64,000 nucleotides of DNA from Bacillota bacterium (GCA_017557505.1 JAFYYP010000007.1:62001-126000); one strand, 5' to 3'. Counted from the first letter of the stretch, positions 44,936 through 53,550 are shown. Notes: generated by a model from the sequence alone, not told the origin. A program made the numbers and translations.

Positions 44936-45514
44936 TTGCTTTTACAGATCTTTTTCTCATTCTTTAAGGTGGGCCTGTTCACGATCGGCGGCGGCTATGC
45001 CATGCTGCCCATCATCCAGGAGGCCGTCTGCCACGAGAAGGGCTGGCTGACGGACGAGGAATTCCTCGATTCCATCTCGCTGACGAATTCGCTGCCCGGG
45101 CCTCTGGCCACGAACTGCGCGACCTTCATCGGCTACCGGCTGAAGAAGGTGCCCGGTTCTATCGCGGCCATCCTCGGCACGATCACTCCGTCGATCATCA
45201 TCATCCTGCTCATCGCCATGATCTTCAATCACGCCATGGAAAACGAGTACGTGCAGGCGTTCTTCCGGGGCGTCGGCCCCGCGGTGTTCGCGCTCATCGT
45301 CAATGCGGTGTACAAGCTGGCGAAATCCGCGAAGATCCTGGAAGATAAACTGATGCTGATCGTAGCCATTGCGTCATTCGCCGTGATCGGTTTTCTGGGG
45401 GTCACGCCCATCCTTGTCGTGATCGCAGCAGCCATCATCGCGCTTGTCGCGGACAGCGTCAGGAAGACGCGCACAGCTGAGAAGGGAGGTTCGGACAATG
45501 GATCTCATTCTTAG
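44936..45514 (+). CDS. Chromate transporter family protein, first half-size subunit
   Basis: 192-residue short-chain CHR protein with the family motif FKVGLFTIGGGYAMLP at the N-terminus and SLPGPLATNCATFIGY. Short CHR proteins act in pairs of opposite topology; chromate export is shown for some, but in anaerobes the natural substrate is uncertain. The start is TTG 44936 with AAAGAGG upstream; no ATG precedes the conserved motif. It overlaps the second CHR gene by 17 nt. Confidence 0.9.
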   Translation: MLLQIFFSFFKVGLFTIGGGYAMLPIIQEAVCHEKGWLTDEEFLDSISLTNSLPGPLATNCATFIGYRLKKVPGSIAAILGTITPSIIIILLIAMIFNHAMENEYVQAFFRGVGPAVFALIVNAVYKLAKSAKILEDKLMLIVAIASFAVIGFLGVTPILVVIAAAIIALVADSVRKTRTAEKGGSDNGSHS

Positions 45515-46031
45515 GATGTGCCTGGCCTTCATCAAGATCGGCGCGTTCTGCTTCGGCGGAGGGTACGCGGCGGTCGGACTGATTGAAAACGAGATCGTCC
45601 GCACTATGGGCTGGCTGACCTCGGAGCAGTACATCAACATCATTGCCATCGCGGAGATGACCCCCGGACCCATCGCGGTCAACACGTCGACGTTCGCCGG
45701 CTACCTGATGGCGGGACCGGTCGCGGGTATCCTGTGCACGCTGTCCGTTATCCTCATCCCGAGCTGCCTGGCTCTCCTGACGGCGTTCTTCTTCGAAAAG
45801 GTAAAGAACAACCCGAAGGTGCAGGTCGCGGTGAAGGGCATCCGGCCAGGCGCCATCGGCATCATCGCTGCGGCGGGCATCTCCCTGGCGAAGAGCGGCT
45901 TCCACGATTACTGGTCTATCCTGTTCTTCGCGCTGGCTGCATTTATCATCTTTAAGCTGAAGAAAAGCCCCATCATCGCGCTGCTTTCCTGCGGCGCGCT
46001 GGGCATCCTGCTGTATGGCGTCATCCTGTAA
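45498..46031 (+). CDS. Chromate transporter family protein, second half-size subunit
   Basis: 177-residue partner of the preceding gene, with FIKIGAFCFGGGYAAVGLIE and EMTPGPIAVNTSTFAGY. ATG 45498 has GGAGG at correct spacing and lies inside the first CHR gene. The gene overlaps the methyltransferase start by 17 nt, so the three proteins are made from one tightly coupled message. Confidence 0.9.
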   Translation: MDLILRMCLAFIKIGAFCFGGGYAAVGLIENEIVRTMGWLTSEQYINIIAIAEMTPGPIAVNTSTFAGYLMAGPVAGILCTLSVILIPSCLALLTAFFFEKVKNNPKVQVAVKGIRPGAIGIIAAAGISLAKSGFHDYWSILFFALAAFIIFKLKKSPIIALLSCGALGILLYGVIL

Positions 46032-46809
46032 AGTCCGTTACGGAGACAACCTGGAATACATGAAGACCCTCGCGGACGGGTCGGTCGATTTCATCTACGT
46101 CGACCCACCGTTTTTCTCTGCGGCGGATTACTATACGCGCAAGGGACGGAACGCCTACGGTGACCGCTGGAAGGGCGGCATGGACGAGTATCTCGCCATG
46201 CTGAAACCGAGGCTCGAAGAGATGAAGCGCCTGCTGAAGGACACAGGCACCATCGCGATCCATCTCGACTGGCACGCGGTGCATTACGTCAAGGTGATGG
46301 CGGACGGCATCTTCGGCGCGGGCAACTTCGTGAACGAACTGATCTGGGCCTACAAGTCCGGAGGCGCCACAGGCAGACACTTCGCACGCAAGCACGATAC
46401 GATTCTTGTATATGCGAAGACGAAGGATTACTACTTCCTCACGCAGAAAGAGCGCTCTTACAACAGGGAAGGGCGGCCGTACCACTTCAAGGGTGTGGAA
46501 GAATTCCGCGACGAAGAAGGCAAGTGGTATACCATGGTCAATAAAAAAGACGTCTTAAACGTCGACATGGTCGGAAGGACGTCTTCGGAACGCACGGATT
46601 ACGCGACGCAGAAACCGCAGGCGCTGCTGCAGATCCTGCTGGACAGCCTGTGTCCGCCGGGAGGCCTGTGCGCGGATTTCTTCGCGGGGTCCGGTACGCT
46701 TGGCGCCTGCGCGCTCGAAAGCGGCCTGGACTGCCTGATGTGCGATTCGAGCAGGGAGGCTGTGGATACGATCCTGGACAGACTGGGGATGTTCGTGCAG
46801 GAGATCTAA
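46015..46809 (+). CDS. Site-specific DNA methyltransferase (orphan, beta-type motif order)
   Basis: 264 residues. Motif IV, DPPF (30-33), comes first and motif I, FAGSGT (223-228), near the C-terminus, the order of beta-class amino-methyltransferases that make N6-methyladenine or N4-methylcytosine. The 110 residues between likely hold the target-recognition part. No restriction enzyme or specificity subunit is near, so it is probably an orphan or regulatory methylase. It starts inside the second chromate transporter gene with no own ribosome binding site, and its end overlaps the convergent lysO gene by 4 nt. Confidence 0.9.
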   Translation: MASSCKVRYGDNLEYMKTLADGSVDFIYVDPPFFSAADYYTRKGRNAYGDRWKGGMDEYLAMLKPRLEEMKRLLKDTGTIAIHLDWHAVHYVKVMADGIFGAGNFVNELIWAYKSGGATGRHFARKHDTILVYAKTKDYYFLTQKERSYNREGRPYHFKGVEEFRDEEGKWYTMVNKKDVLNVDMVGRTSSERTDYATQKPQALLQILLDSLCPPGGLCADFFAGSGTLGACALESGLDCLMCDSSREAVDTILDRLGMFVQEI

Positions 46810-47399
46810 AGACCGGTCAGGAAACCGATGAGAAAGGGGACCATCAGCGAGATGACAGTCCCGACAAGGATCCCGTAAAGAACGATGCTGTTGTCACCGG
46901 AAACGGTGGCTGCGGCGACACACGAATTGATCGTAGCAGATCCGCCGACGGAAACGACTTCCGGACGGCGGAATCTTTTTATGAGGAGAGGCATCAGGAA
47001 GATCGCCAGGATCTCCCGGGATACGCAGCAAACGAACGTCGCAACGGAAAGAGAAGGGCTGTAAGTATAAACGAGTCCGGTGGACAGGGAATACCAGCCC
47101 ATGCCGGAAGCCGCGATCATGGCGTCCTTGGCAGAGACAGGCAGGAACAGGGACATGGGGACCGCGGCAAGCAGCGTGCCGGCAACCGTTCCGAACGCGT
47201 AGAGCAGCGCCTTTCCGGACAGTTTTTCGCCTTCGCCTTCCCGGTATTGCGCACCGAGGCTGATCGAGATCGCGAAGCACATCACGTACAGCGTATACAG
47301 GATGATGTCGGATTCATATGGTCCCAGAAACGACAGCGCTCCGAGGCGGCCGCAGGCGAATCCTGCGGCGAGGACCACGACAAGGATAAGGATCATCAT
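46806..47399 (-). CDS. LysO family exporter, C-terminal (core) part
   Basis: 197-residue membrane protein matching the core of the lysine exporter LysO (DUF340): MGWYSLSTGLVYTYSPSLSVATFVCC and GGSATINSCVAAATVSGD are characteristic. In E. coli LysO is a single chain; here the N-terminal part is a separate gene just upstream with a 4-nt overlap, a common split in Bacillota. It likely exports lysine or a toxic analogue. Confidence 0.9.
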   Translation of the reverse strand: MMILILVVVLAAGFACGRLGALSFLGPYESDIILYTLYVMCFAISISLGAQYREGEGEKLSGKALLYAFGTVAGTLLAAVPMSLFLPVSAKDAMIAASGMGWYSLSTGLVYTYSPSLSVATFVCCVSREILAIFLMPLLIKRFRRPEVVSVGGSATINSCVAAATVSGDNSIVLYGILVGTVISLMVPFLIGFLTGL

Positions 47400-47707
47400 C
47401 GCGCGTCCTCCTCGCCGCTACGGGCCGATTTTTGGCCTTCCAGGGCCTTTCTGAGGGCGAGGACCACAAGGAAAGACCCGGTCATGGCAGCCAGACTGAG
47501 CACGAGCCCCGTCAGCCCCATGGAACTGACGGAAGCAGCGACTTCTTCGTTCGCACCGAGCTGATGCCCGAGCAGGAACAGGATGATCCAGAGACACACG
47601 GTCTGAAACCGGCTGCGCGCTTTGCTCTTCGAAGAGAAGGTCCTGCTTTTGTATCCCAGCGCGATGCCTGTTCCCATGATGACGAGATAGATCAGCATGA
47701 TCTTCAT
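47396..47707 (-). CDS. LysO family exporter, N-terminal part
   Basis: 103-residue membrane protein with three helices (IYLVIMGTGIALGY, TVCLWIILFLLGHQLGANEEV, GLTGLVLSLAAMTGSFLVV), equal to the N-terminal domain of full LysO. AGAGG lies before its ATG and it starts 9 nt after the acetyltransferase gene. It is translationally coupled to the core part by an ATGA overlap. Confidence 0.88.
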   Translation of the reverse strand: MKIMLIYLVIMGTGIALGYKSRTFSSKSKARSRFQTVCLWIILFLLGHQLGANEEVAASVSSMGLTGLVLSLAAMTGSFLVVLALRKALEGQKSARSGEEDAR

Positions 47708-47716
47708 GGCGCACCT

Positions 47717-48808
47717 CTACAGATCCAGTTCGCTCTCGCCGTCCCCCTGGCTCATGTGCCAGTGCTGCGCGCCGGCGAGTTCCGCCTCGGAGATGGAGTC
47801 GTCCAGCGAGCGGACGATCACGACGTTGCCCTGGCCTTTGCCCGGGACGAAGCCGTAGCGGCGGAACACTTCGTCGTATTTTCCGTACAGCGCGCTGCAC
47901 GCGACGGCGTAGTCCGCCTTGTGTTCGAAACAGTAATCGATGACGGCCTCCGCAAGGGCGGAGATATACTCTTCGTTCTGCGGATCGGTGAAGTTCTCTG
48001 CCACGCAGATCATGGGCTTTTTGTTCGCCACGCTTTTGCGCAGCACGAGAAAACCGGCGGGTTCCGAACCGTCGTACAGCATCAGCGTCTCGTACTTCGC
48101 GTCCGGACGGCCGTCGTAGCGCCATCTCAGATACGTCAGATCGCGGACGATGCAGTTTTCATACTGTCCGCGGTACTTCTCCCAGACCGCTCCGGCGTCA
48201 GCCGGGATGCGGTCGTATTTCTTCACGGTAAACAGCGCGTTCCTGTGATGCGGACGCTTCAGTTTTCCGATCCCCTGGAACATGCCGTTGGCCATCTTCG
48301 CGAGCGCTCGGCTCTTCAGCATGCCGGCCGCCTTGTTCGTGATGTCCGCCGGGAAGACGTACACCTCGCGGTCGAACAGCGTCGTCCAGCCGAACTTCTG
48401 GTAGGCGGGGTAGGAGTTTGTGTTCGCGAAGCCGAGCACGACCTGGACGCCGTGCGCTTTTCCCTGCGCAAGCGAATTGTCCGTCATGGTGCGGAAGATG
48501 CCCTGGCGCTTGTAGTCCGGGTGGGTCATGGACTTGACGGAATGAGCAGCTTTCACCGTTCTCCCGCCGAGCTGCAGATCGAAGGGGATGAGCCCGTCAG
48601 AGGCGATCATCCTGCCGCCGGCGTCGTGGTCGCGCATGACGAACATCATGTTGCCGTCAGGCGGGTCGTAAGGGTCTTCGTCGAACAGCCAGCGGTACAT
48701 GCTGAGGTTCGGATTGGCTCCTTCGCCAAAAGAAAGCACGCTCAATTCCTCGAATTCGTCGAATTCAGTTGTCAGGTCGATCGCACGGATCGTTCTGTTG
48801 GTTTCCAT
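47717..48808 (-). CDS. GNAT family acetyltransferase, Eis-like two-domain type
   Basis: 363 residues. The N-terminal half is a GNAT domain with the acetyl-CoA loop HPDYKRQGIFRTM (R/QxxGI/A pattern) and the tail GFANTNSYPAYQKFGW; the second half is a degenerate GNAT-like fold with FRRYGFVPGKGQGN at its end. Substrate unknown; Eis-like enzymes acetylate amines on drugs or peptides. It forms a minus-strand unit with the LysO pair, so a lysine- or polyamine-related substrate is possible but unproven. Confidence 0.85.
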   Translation of the reverse strand: METNRTIRAIDLTTEFDEFEELSVLSFGEGANPNLSMYRWLFDEDPYDPPDGNMMFVMRDHDAGGRMIASDGLIPFDLQLGGRTVKAAHSVKSMTHPDYKRQGIFRTMTDNSLAQGKAHGVQVVLGFANTNSYPAYQKFGWTTLFDREVYVFPADITNKAAGMLKSRALAKMANGMFQGIGKLKRPHHRNALFTVKKYDRIPADAGAVWEKYRGQYENCIVRDLTYLRWRYDGRPDAKYETLMLYDGSEPAGFLVLRKSVANKKPMICVAENFTDPQNEEYISALAEAVIDYCFEHKADYAVACSALYGKYDEVFRRYGFVPGKGQGNVVIVRSLDDSISEAELAGAQHWHMSQGDGESELDL

Positions 48809-48828
48809 AGCTCTCTGTGATATGAGAA

Positions 48829-48853
48829 GGCCGCCCGGCAGGACCGGACGGCC
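48829..48853 (-). terminator. Hairpin after the SLH protein gene
   Basis: 10-bp stem with one mismatch (GGCCGCCCGG / CCGGACGGCC) and a 5-nt loop, followed on the minus strand by CTTCTC only. A plausible but weak terminator separating the SLH gene from the acetyltransferase unit. Confidence 0.5.
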
Positions 48854-48872
48854 GTTCTTGCGCGTGGTCAGA

Positions 48873-50702
48873 TCAGTGTCTGATCTCGATGACGATGGAC
48901 GTTGCCGCGAAGTTCGTGGAATCGGTGTAGGTTCCGTATGCCACGATCATGTCGCCTGCGGCCAGAGCGGAGAAGCTCAGCGTCTTGCCGGTCTCGCTGT
49001 CCAGGATGGAAGCGGCGTTCTTGCACTTGATATAGGTGAGTTTGCCTTCCTTCAGGACGGTAAGCACGCGGTTGGTCGGGTCGACTGCCAGGATCTCAGC
49101 GCTCAGCTTGTCGGTCGCGGGCGTCGCGGCCTTCTTCAGCGTGACCTCGGTGATGACGCCGGACGTGACGATGACGGACACCTCATCGCCCGGGTTGATG
49201 GTATCCAGTTTAATGGAAGTCTCGCCGCTGAATGCTGCTGCCGCGCTGTCGATGGCATACGTGGCGCTGACGCCGTCCGCACCCTTGATGGTCCAGGTGG
49301 TATCCGAAATGGTGCGGGTGATGATGGTCAGCTGGCCTTCCATGGTCGCGTCTTTGCCCTGCGTATCGATGCGGGTGACTTCGCCGCCCTTGACCGTGAC
49401 CTTGATGTCTTCGCCTTCGCTCAGACGGTCGACGGTGATGTTGAGGGATCCTCTCTTGATGGTGGGCATATCGGCGAGATCCATGTAGATGATAGCTTCG
49501 GTCGTCTCATCTTCTTCGACGGCCATCGTGACGGTCGTGTCGTATTTGACGGGGCCGACTTTGCCGTTGATGGTGTATTCCTTCGTGTCGGAGACGACTT
49601 CGGTGACCGTGCCTTTCTCGATGGTGAGCGTGAGGAATGCGCCCTTGGTGAGCTCCGTGAAGCTGACCTCTTTGCCGTCCTGCGTGATCTTCGCCGACGT
49701 CAGGATATAGGCAGCGGAATCCTTGGTGAGCAGGTCGGTCAGTTTGATGGACTGGGTGTTCGTGGCAATGGTGTTCAGGCGTCCCTGCTTGTAGGTGACG
49801 TTCGTCTGTTCGGTGACGGCTGCAGTGACCGCTTTGCCTTCTTCATCTATCTGGATCTTAACAGGGTTGCCTGCGTTGGAGGAGGAGAGAGTCTTTTCGG
49901 TGCCGTTGACGGTCGCCTTGAACGTGCCGCTCTTGGCGTAGTTGTGGTAGATGCCGTCCATGCCGCGGATGATGATCGCATCGTTGGCGACGGAGGACAG
50001 GATGCCTTCAGCGGTATCCAGGCCCAGATAATCGTCCAGTTTCAGCTTGATGTTTTCTTTCTCCAGATAATCCAGGATGTTGCAGAGCATGGTGGCGAAG
50101 ACGCCGCGCGTAACGCTTGCTTTCGGCGTGAAGTTGCCTTCGGTATCACCGCTGACGACGCCCATCTCTGTCAGAAGGGCAACGCTGCCCAGGCATTTGG
50201 ACGTGATGTCGGCCGCGTCTTTGTATTCCAGCTCTGCTTCATTCAGCTTGGCCGCGTCTTCCGTTCTCTGGATCGCGCGGATCATGTAGACAGCCAGGTT
50301 CTGCTTGGGCATCTCCGCGCTGAGCGTGATGTTCTTCAGTTCGGATTCGGTGATGATGCCGGCCGCCATGCAGATCGCCAGCTGATTATTTGCCCAGCTG
50401 ACGTCGGACAGTTCGGCGACCTTGTCGCCGTAATCCTTATAGATCTCCTCTTTGGCAGCGTCCTTCAGGTCGTACAGGTTCGCCAGCATGACGAAGGCTT
50501 CGGCGGCAGATACGGTCTTGTCCGGCTTGATCGTGCCGTCGGTGTAACCGGCCATGATGCCTTTTTCGACCAGCTTTTCCATAAAGGTCTGGGACCAGTG
50601 ACCCTCCAGGTCGGAGAATCCTTCCGCAAAGGCGGGAACGACCGACGCGAAGAGCAGGGCCAGCGCCGCGATAAGAGTGATGATCTTTCTCGTAGTTCGC
50701 AT
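48873..50702 (-). CDS. S-layer homology (SLH) domain protein
   Basis: Secreted, wall-attached protein of 609 residues. A signal peptide (about 1-26, ending VPAFA) precedes three SLH repeats (about 28-80, 90-150 and 160-225; FSDLEGHWSQTFMEKLVEKGI and FTPKASVTRGVFATMLCNIL are clear), which bind secondary wall polymer. The remaining 380 residues are Thr/Val/Lys-rich beta-type sequence with small repeated modules and no catalytic motif. AAGGAGG lies before the ATG. It may be a structural or adhesive surface protein. Confidence 0.92.
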   Translation of the reverse strand: MRTTRKIITLIAALALLFASVVPAFAEGFSDLEGHWSQTFMEKLVEKGIMAGYTDGTIKPDKTVSAAEAFVMLANLYDLKDAAKEEIYKDYGDKVAELSDVSWANNQLAICMAAGIITESELKNITLSAEMPKQNLAVYMIRAIQRTEDAAKLNEAELEYKDAADITSKCLGSVALLTEMGVVSGDTEGNFTPKASVTRGVFATMLCNILDYLEKENIKLKLDDYLGLDTAEGILSSVANDAIIIRGMDGIYHNYAKSGTFKATVNGTEKTLSSSNAGNPVKIQIDEEGKAVTAAVTEQTNVTYKQGRLNTIATNTQSIKLTDLLTKDSAAYILTSAKITQDGKEVSFTELTKGAFLTLTIEKGTVTEVVSDTKEYTINGKVGPVKYDTTVTMAVEEDETTEAIIYMDLADMPTIKRGSLNITVDRLSEGEDIKVTVKGGEVTRIDTQGKDATMEGQLTIITRTISDTTWTIKGADGVSATYAIDSAAAAFSGETSIKLDTINPGDEVSVIVTSGVITEVTLKKAATPATDKLSAEILAVDPTNRVLTVLKEGKLTYIKCKNAASILDSETGKTLSFSALAAGDMIVAYGTYTDSTNFAATSIVIEIRH

Positions 50703-50750
50703 TGTGACTTCCTCCTTGTTGCAAATAGATCTCTAATTTCAATCTATATC

Positions 50751-50756
50751 ATTATA
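50751..50756 (-). promoter_or_regulatory. -10 box of the SLH protein gene
   Basis: Minus-strand TATAAT in an AT-rich stretch, 48 nt upstream of the start codon at 50702. No convincing -35. Confidence 0.5.
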
Positions 50757-50864
50757 TACCAATCGGCACAGTATGATGTATGTTTTTTTGAAAAAGATCG
50801 CAGAAAAACACAAGATTTTGGGGTCAATATGGTTGACAGAAGACAGTCGTACGGAAACAAAGAA

Positions 50865-50891
50865 AAAACCGGGCCGCAAAGGTCCGGTTTT
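50865..50891 (-). terminator. Terminator of tRNA-Val
   Basis: 11-bp stem (AAAACCGGGCC / GGTCCGGTTTT, one G-U pair), 5-nt loop, with TTTTTTC on the minus strand. It begins 3 nt after the encoded CCA end. Confidence 0.85.
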
Positions 50892-50894
50892 CGT

Positions 50895-50971
50895 TGGTGC
50901 GCCATACAGGACTCGAACCTGTGACCTCCTGCACGTCAAGCAGGCGCTCTAACCAACTGAGCTAATGTCGC
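50895..50971 (-). tRNA. tRNA-Val (anticodon GAC)
   Basis: 77 nt including an encoded CCA. D arm GCTC/GAGC, anticodon arm CCTGC-TTGACGT-GCAGG giving anticodon GAC, variable loop AGGTC, T arm ACAGG-TTCGAGT-CCTGT are all perfect. The acceptor stem GCGACAT / ATGGCGC pairs except at position 4, where A faces G69. Own promoter and terminator are present. Confidence 0.93.
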
Positions 50972-50992
50972 GTATTTGAAGTGAACACGAAT

Positions 50993-51021
50993 ATATTAGC
51001 GCAAGCGCCGCAGAAATGCAA
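50993..51021 (-). promoter_or_regulatory. tRNA-Val promoter
   Basis: Minus-strand -35 TTGCAT (51021-51016) and -10 TAATAT (50998-50993) with a 17-nt spacer, 22 nt before the tRNA 5' end. Confidence 0.75.
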
Positions 51022-51044
51022 GCGGATTTTTCTGTTTTTCGCTG

Positions 51045-52742
51045 TTATCTGGCGAGAATATCAAGTTCGAGCGGAAGGCAGGAATAATCGTATCCCGTTA
51101 CCGCCCAGGGAGTATCGACGTCCAGTACGAGGTAGAGCTTCTGTTCGCTGGCGTCGACATAATACTTCTGATCCTTCACGAGGCCCGGGAAGCGCGTCAC
51201 GCACACTTCGACCTCTGCGATGCCTTCGGTATGTCCGGTATAGTCTTCATCCCGGTAAATCTCGTCCGCGTTGACCCGCAGATACTCTCTTACCGCCCCG
51301 TTAAGGACGGAAAGGGCATCTTTGCCTTCCGGCACAAAGGCCGTGACGGGCACTTCTTTTCCGGTCTTCAGATCGAAATTGAGCGTCTCGCAGGACGTGA
51401 AGAATGCGCTGGCTGAGGAGAAATTGCCGGTGCGGGGCATGTCGAAGTTCGCCCGGCAGACCACGGCGACGGAAAGCAGATCGCCGCTGCATGCGGTCAC
51501 CTGCGTCTGGATGTATTTATAGCGGCAGTTCGCGCTGTCGAGACCGGCATCCAGCGCGGCCTGAATCCCCTGTGCGTCAGGCAGCCACCCCTCGTCACAG
51601 AATGCTTCGACAGTGCTGCGGATGCGCTTGTTGACGGTTTCTTCGACCTTTTTGTCTTCCAGGCCGCTGACCGTGACGCAGTCCGCAAACAGCCTGTCGC
51701 TGTCGGACAGGATCTCCGCATCCCACTGCGGGCCTTTGCCTTTCAGCGATACGGGACCTTCGGCCCAGCCGCTTTCCGGCGCGGTACCTTCGGTATCGAA
51801 CGCGGCTTCTGATTCGGGCTGCGCGTCAGTCTCCATGTTCGGTTCGTAGCCTTTTTCGACGGCAAGGGCCTGACCGAGCGGCCACGCGCACCATTGCGCG
51901 AGCTGGCCGGCGGGGCTTTCTTCCTCGCCGCCCCGGATGACGGCGCACACCTGCGAGATCAGAGGATAGACGCCTTTGCGGATGTTGGCGCTGCTCGCCT
52001 CGCAGCCTTCGATCTTCAGGATCTTGAGCGCCATGCCGCCGTATTGCTGCCGCACGTTCGACAGATAACCGCAGCCGATGGCGCCGGCAGATCCGTCGTA
52101 GTTGGCCGCGACTTCAGCCGTTTCGCCCATGGTGCCGGTGCGTTCTTCCTGCGGGGCAGGGGCGAGTTCGCTGTCGTCAGCGACGAACTGCACCAGACCT
52201 GTGTGATCGGATGAACCTGCAGAGCGGCGGAACGGAAGGATGACCTCGTCGTTCCCGCCCAGTTCGCTCCAGTTGGTGACCGCTCCGGTGTAGACGGCGC
52301 GCAGCTGCTCGAGCGTCAGCGAATCCACGGGATTGTCCGGGCTCACGAAAAAGACGAACGCTTCGTTCAGCACGGGATAGCAGGCCAGCGTGACCCCTTC
52401 GTGGTCCGCAAACCTTGCCTGCAGTTCGTTCGGAAGATGGCAGAAAATGATGTCGGCAGCGCCGGTGATGAGATCGGAATAGGCGAGATTGGGGACGGAG
52501 CACAGCACGTAGCGGGACGCTTCGTCTTCACTGATTTCAAGCATGCGGGCTGCCGCAGCCGTGTAGTAGGGGAGAAAAACGGACGTGCCTTCGATGACGG
52601 GCCAGTCGTTTTCCTCGACTTCGACTGCGTAAAGATCCTCGTCGGTGATCTCAGGAGGGGTGACGGGGACTGCTGTGTCCGCGCACCCGCAGGCAGCGAA
52701 CAGCACCGATATGATCATCACGGCGCACAGCAGACGTTTCAT
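51045..52742 (-). CDS. Lipoprotein with PstS-like binding domain and a C-terminal RsiV-like domain
   Basis: 565 residues from ATG 52742 (GGAGG upstream). A lipoprotein signal with lipobox FAAC (Cys about 18) leads to a PstS-like periplasmic-binding fold (about 60-300; SAGSSDHTGLVQFV resembles the phosphate-binding loop and YDGSAGAIGCGYLSN the hinge), an acidic linker (about 315-340), and a C-terminal DUF3298/RsiV-like region (FFTSCETLNFDLKTGKEV; a segment resembling that of anti-sigma factor RsiV). There are no pstC, pstA or pstB genes nearby, so it may be a sensor or scavenging protein. It is divergent from lexA. Confidence 0.85.
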   Translation of the reverse strand: MKRLLCAVMIISVLFAACGCADTAVPVTPPEITDEDLYAVEVEENDWPVIEGTSVFLPYYTAAAARMLEISEDEASRYVLCSVPNLAYSDLITGAADIIFCHLPNELQARFADHEGVTLACYPVLNEAFVFFVSPDNPVDSLTLEQLRAVYTGAVTNWSELGGNDEVILPFRRSAGSSDHTGLVQFVADDSELAPAPQEERTGTMGETAEVAANYDGSAGAIGCGYLSNVRQQYGGMALKILKIEGCEASSANIRKGVYPLISQVCAVIRGGEEESPAGQLAQWCAWPLGQALAVEKGYEPNMETDAQPESEAAFDTEGTAPESGWAEGPVSLKGKGPQWDAEILSDSDRLFADCVTVSGLEDKKVEETVNKRIRSTVEAFCDEGWLPDAQGIQAALDAGLDSANCRYKYIQTQVTACSGDLLSVAVVCRANFDMPRTGNFSSASAFFTSCETLNFDLKTGKEVPVTAFVPEGKDALSVLNGAVREYLRVNADEIYRDEDYTGHTEGIAEVEVCVTRFPGLVKDQKYYVDASEQKLYLVLDVDTPWAVTGYDYSCLPLELDILAR

Positions 52743-52777
52743 GAAATAGGACCCTCCAATATCTATCAAAAAAGTTG

Positions 52778-52791
52778 CGAACATTTGTTTA
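52778..52791 (+). promoter_or_regulatory. LexA operator (SOS box)
   Basis: CGAACATTTGTTTA, matching the Gram-positive SOS box CGAAC-N4-GTTYG at 9 of the 10 defined positions. It overlaps the -35 of the lexA promoter, as expected for autoregulation. Confidence 0.85.
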
Positions 52792-52816
52792 CAACCACAA
52801 TATCCTGTGTTATATT
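52788..52816 (+). promoter_or_regulatory. lexA promoter
   Basis: -35 TTTACA (52788-52793) and -10 TATATT (52811-52816), 17-nt spacer; the -35 shares four bases with the SOS box. Confidence 0.8.
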
Positions 52817-52875
52817 AATTATAGAATAGACTTCGTGATTCGTCCATTCACTTTATCAAAAGAAGGAGACAGAAG

Positions 52876-53520
52876 ATGAATAATCTTTCCGACCGCGAAC
52901 AGAAGATCCTGGAATACATGCGCGAATACGTCGCAAAATGGGGCTATCCGCCCACCGTGCGCGATATCGCAGGCGCGCTGGGGATCAAATCCACCTCGAC
53001 TGTCCACAAAGCCATTGCCTCCCTTGAGAAAGCGGGGGCGATCAAGAAGCAGGCCGGCAAACGCCGCGCGCTCGATATCGTCGGCAATGAACCCGAGAGA
53101 TCCAACGTCCGCAACATCGCAGACGAAAGGGACGACGTCGTCGATCTGCCTGTCGTCGGCCGCATCGCAGCCGGCACGCCCATCCTGGCCGAGCAGAATA
53201 TCGAAGACAGTTTCCCCATGCCGAGCCGTTTCATCGGCAAGGGCACGAACTTCATGCTCACCGTGCACGGACAGTCCATGATCGAAGCCGGCATCTTCGA
53301 CGGGGACTACATCCTCGTGCAGCAGCAGGACAACGCTAACAACGGAGACATCGTCGTCGCCATGATCGACGGCATGGAAAGCGAGGCAACGGTCAAGGCG
53401 TTCTACAAAGAGAACGGCCACATCCGCCTGCAGCCCAGAAATTCCGAGATGGAGCCCATCATCGTCGACGACTGCAAGATCATCGGCCTCGTGAAGGGCG
53501 TGTTCCGCTACCTGCATTAA
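52876..53520 (+). CDS. lexA: SOS transcriptional repressor LexA
   Basis: Represses DNA-damage genes and cleaves itself when RecA is activated. 214 residues: N-terminal winged helix (GYPPTVRDIAGALGIKSTSTVHKAI recognition region), cleavage bond A99-G100 in RIAAGTP, catalytic Ser134 in GQSM and Lys174 in ATVKAF. AAGGAG lies before the ATG. The SOS box upstream shows autoregulation. Confidence 0.98.
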   Translation: MNNLSDREQKILEYMREYVAKWGYPPTVRDIAGALGIKSTSTVHKAIASLEKAGAIKKQAGKRRALDIVGNEPERSNVRNIADERDDVVDLPVVGRIAAGTPILAEQNIEDSFPMPSRFIGKGTNFMLTVHGQSMIEAGIFDGDYILVQQQDNANNGDIVVAMIDGMESEATVKAFYKENGHIRLQPRNSEMEPIIVDDCKIIGLVKGVFRYLH

Positions 53521-53550
53521 AAATCATTCAAAATTATTGCAAATTAGCGC

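Noticed and set aside
50833..50860. Plus-strand TTGACA near the tRNA-Val terminator
   Set aside because: No -10 hexamer lies 16-18 nt downstream and no plus-strand gene follows.
48699..50924. 741-codon open frame on the plus strand over the SLH protein gene
   Set aside because: Antisense to a protein with a signal peptide and SLH repeats; runs into tRNA-Val.
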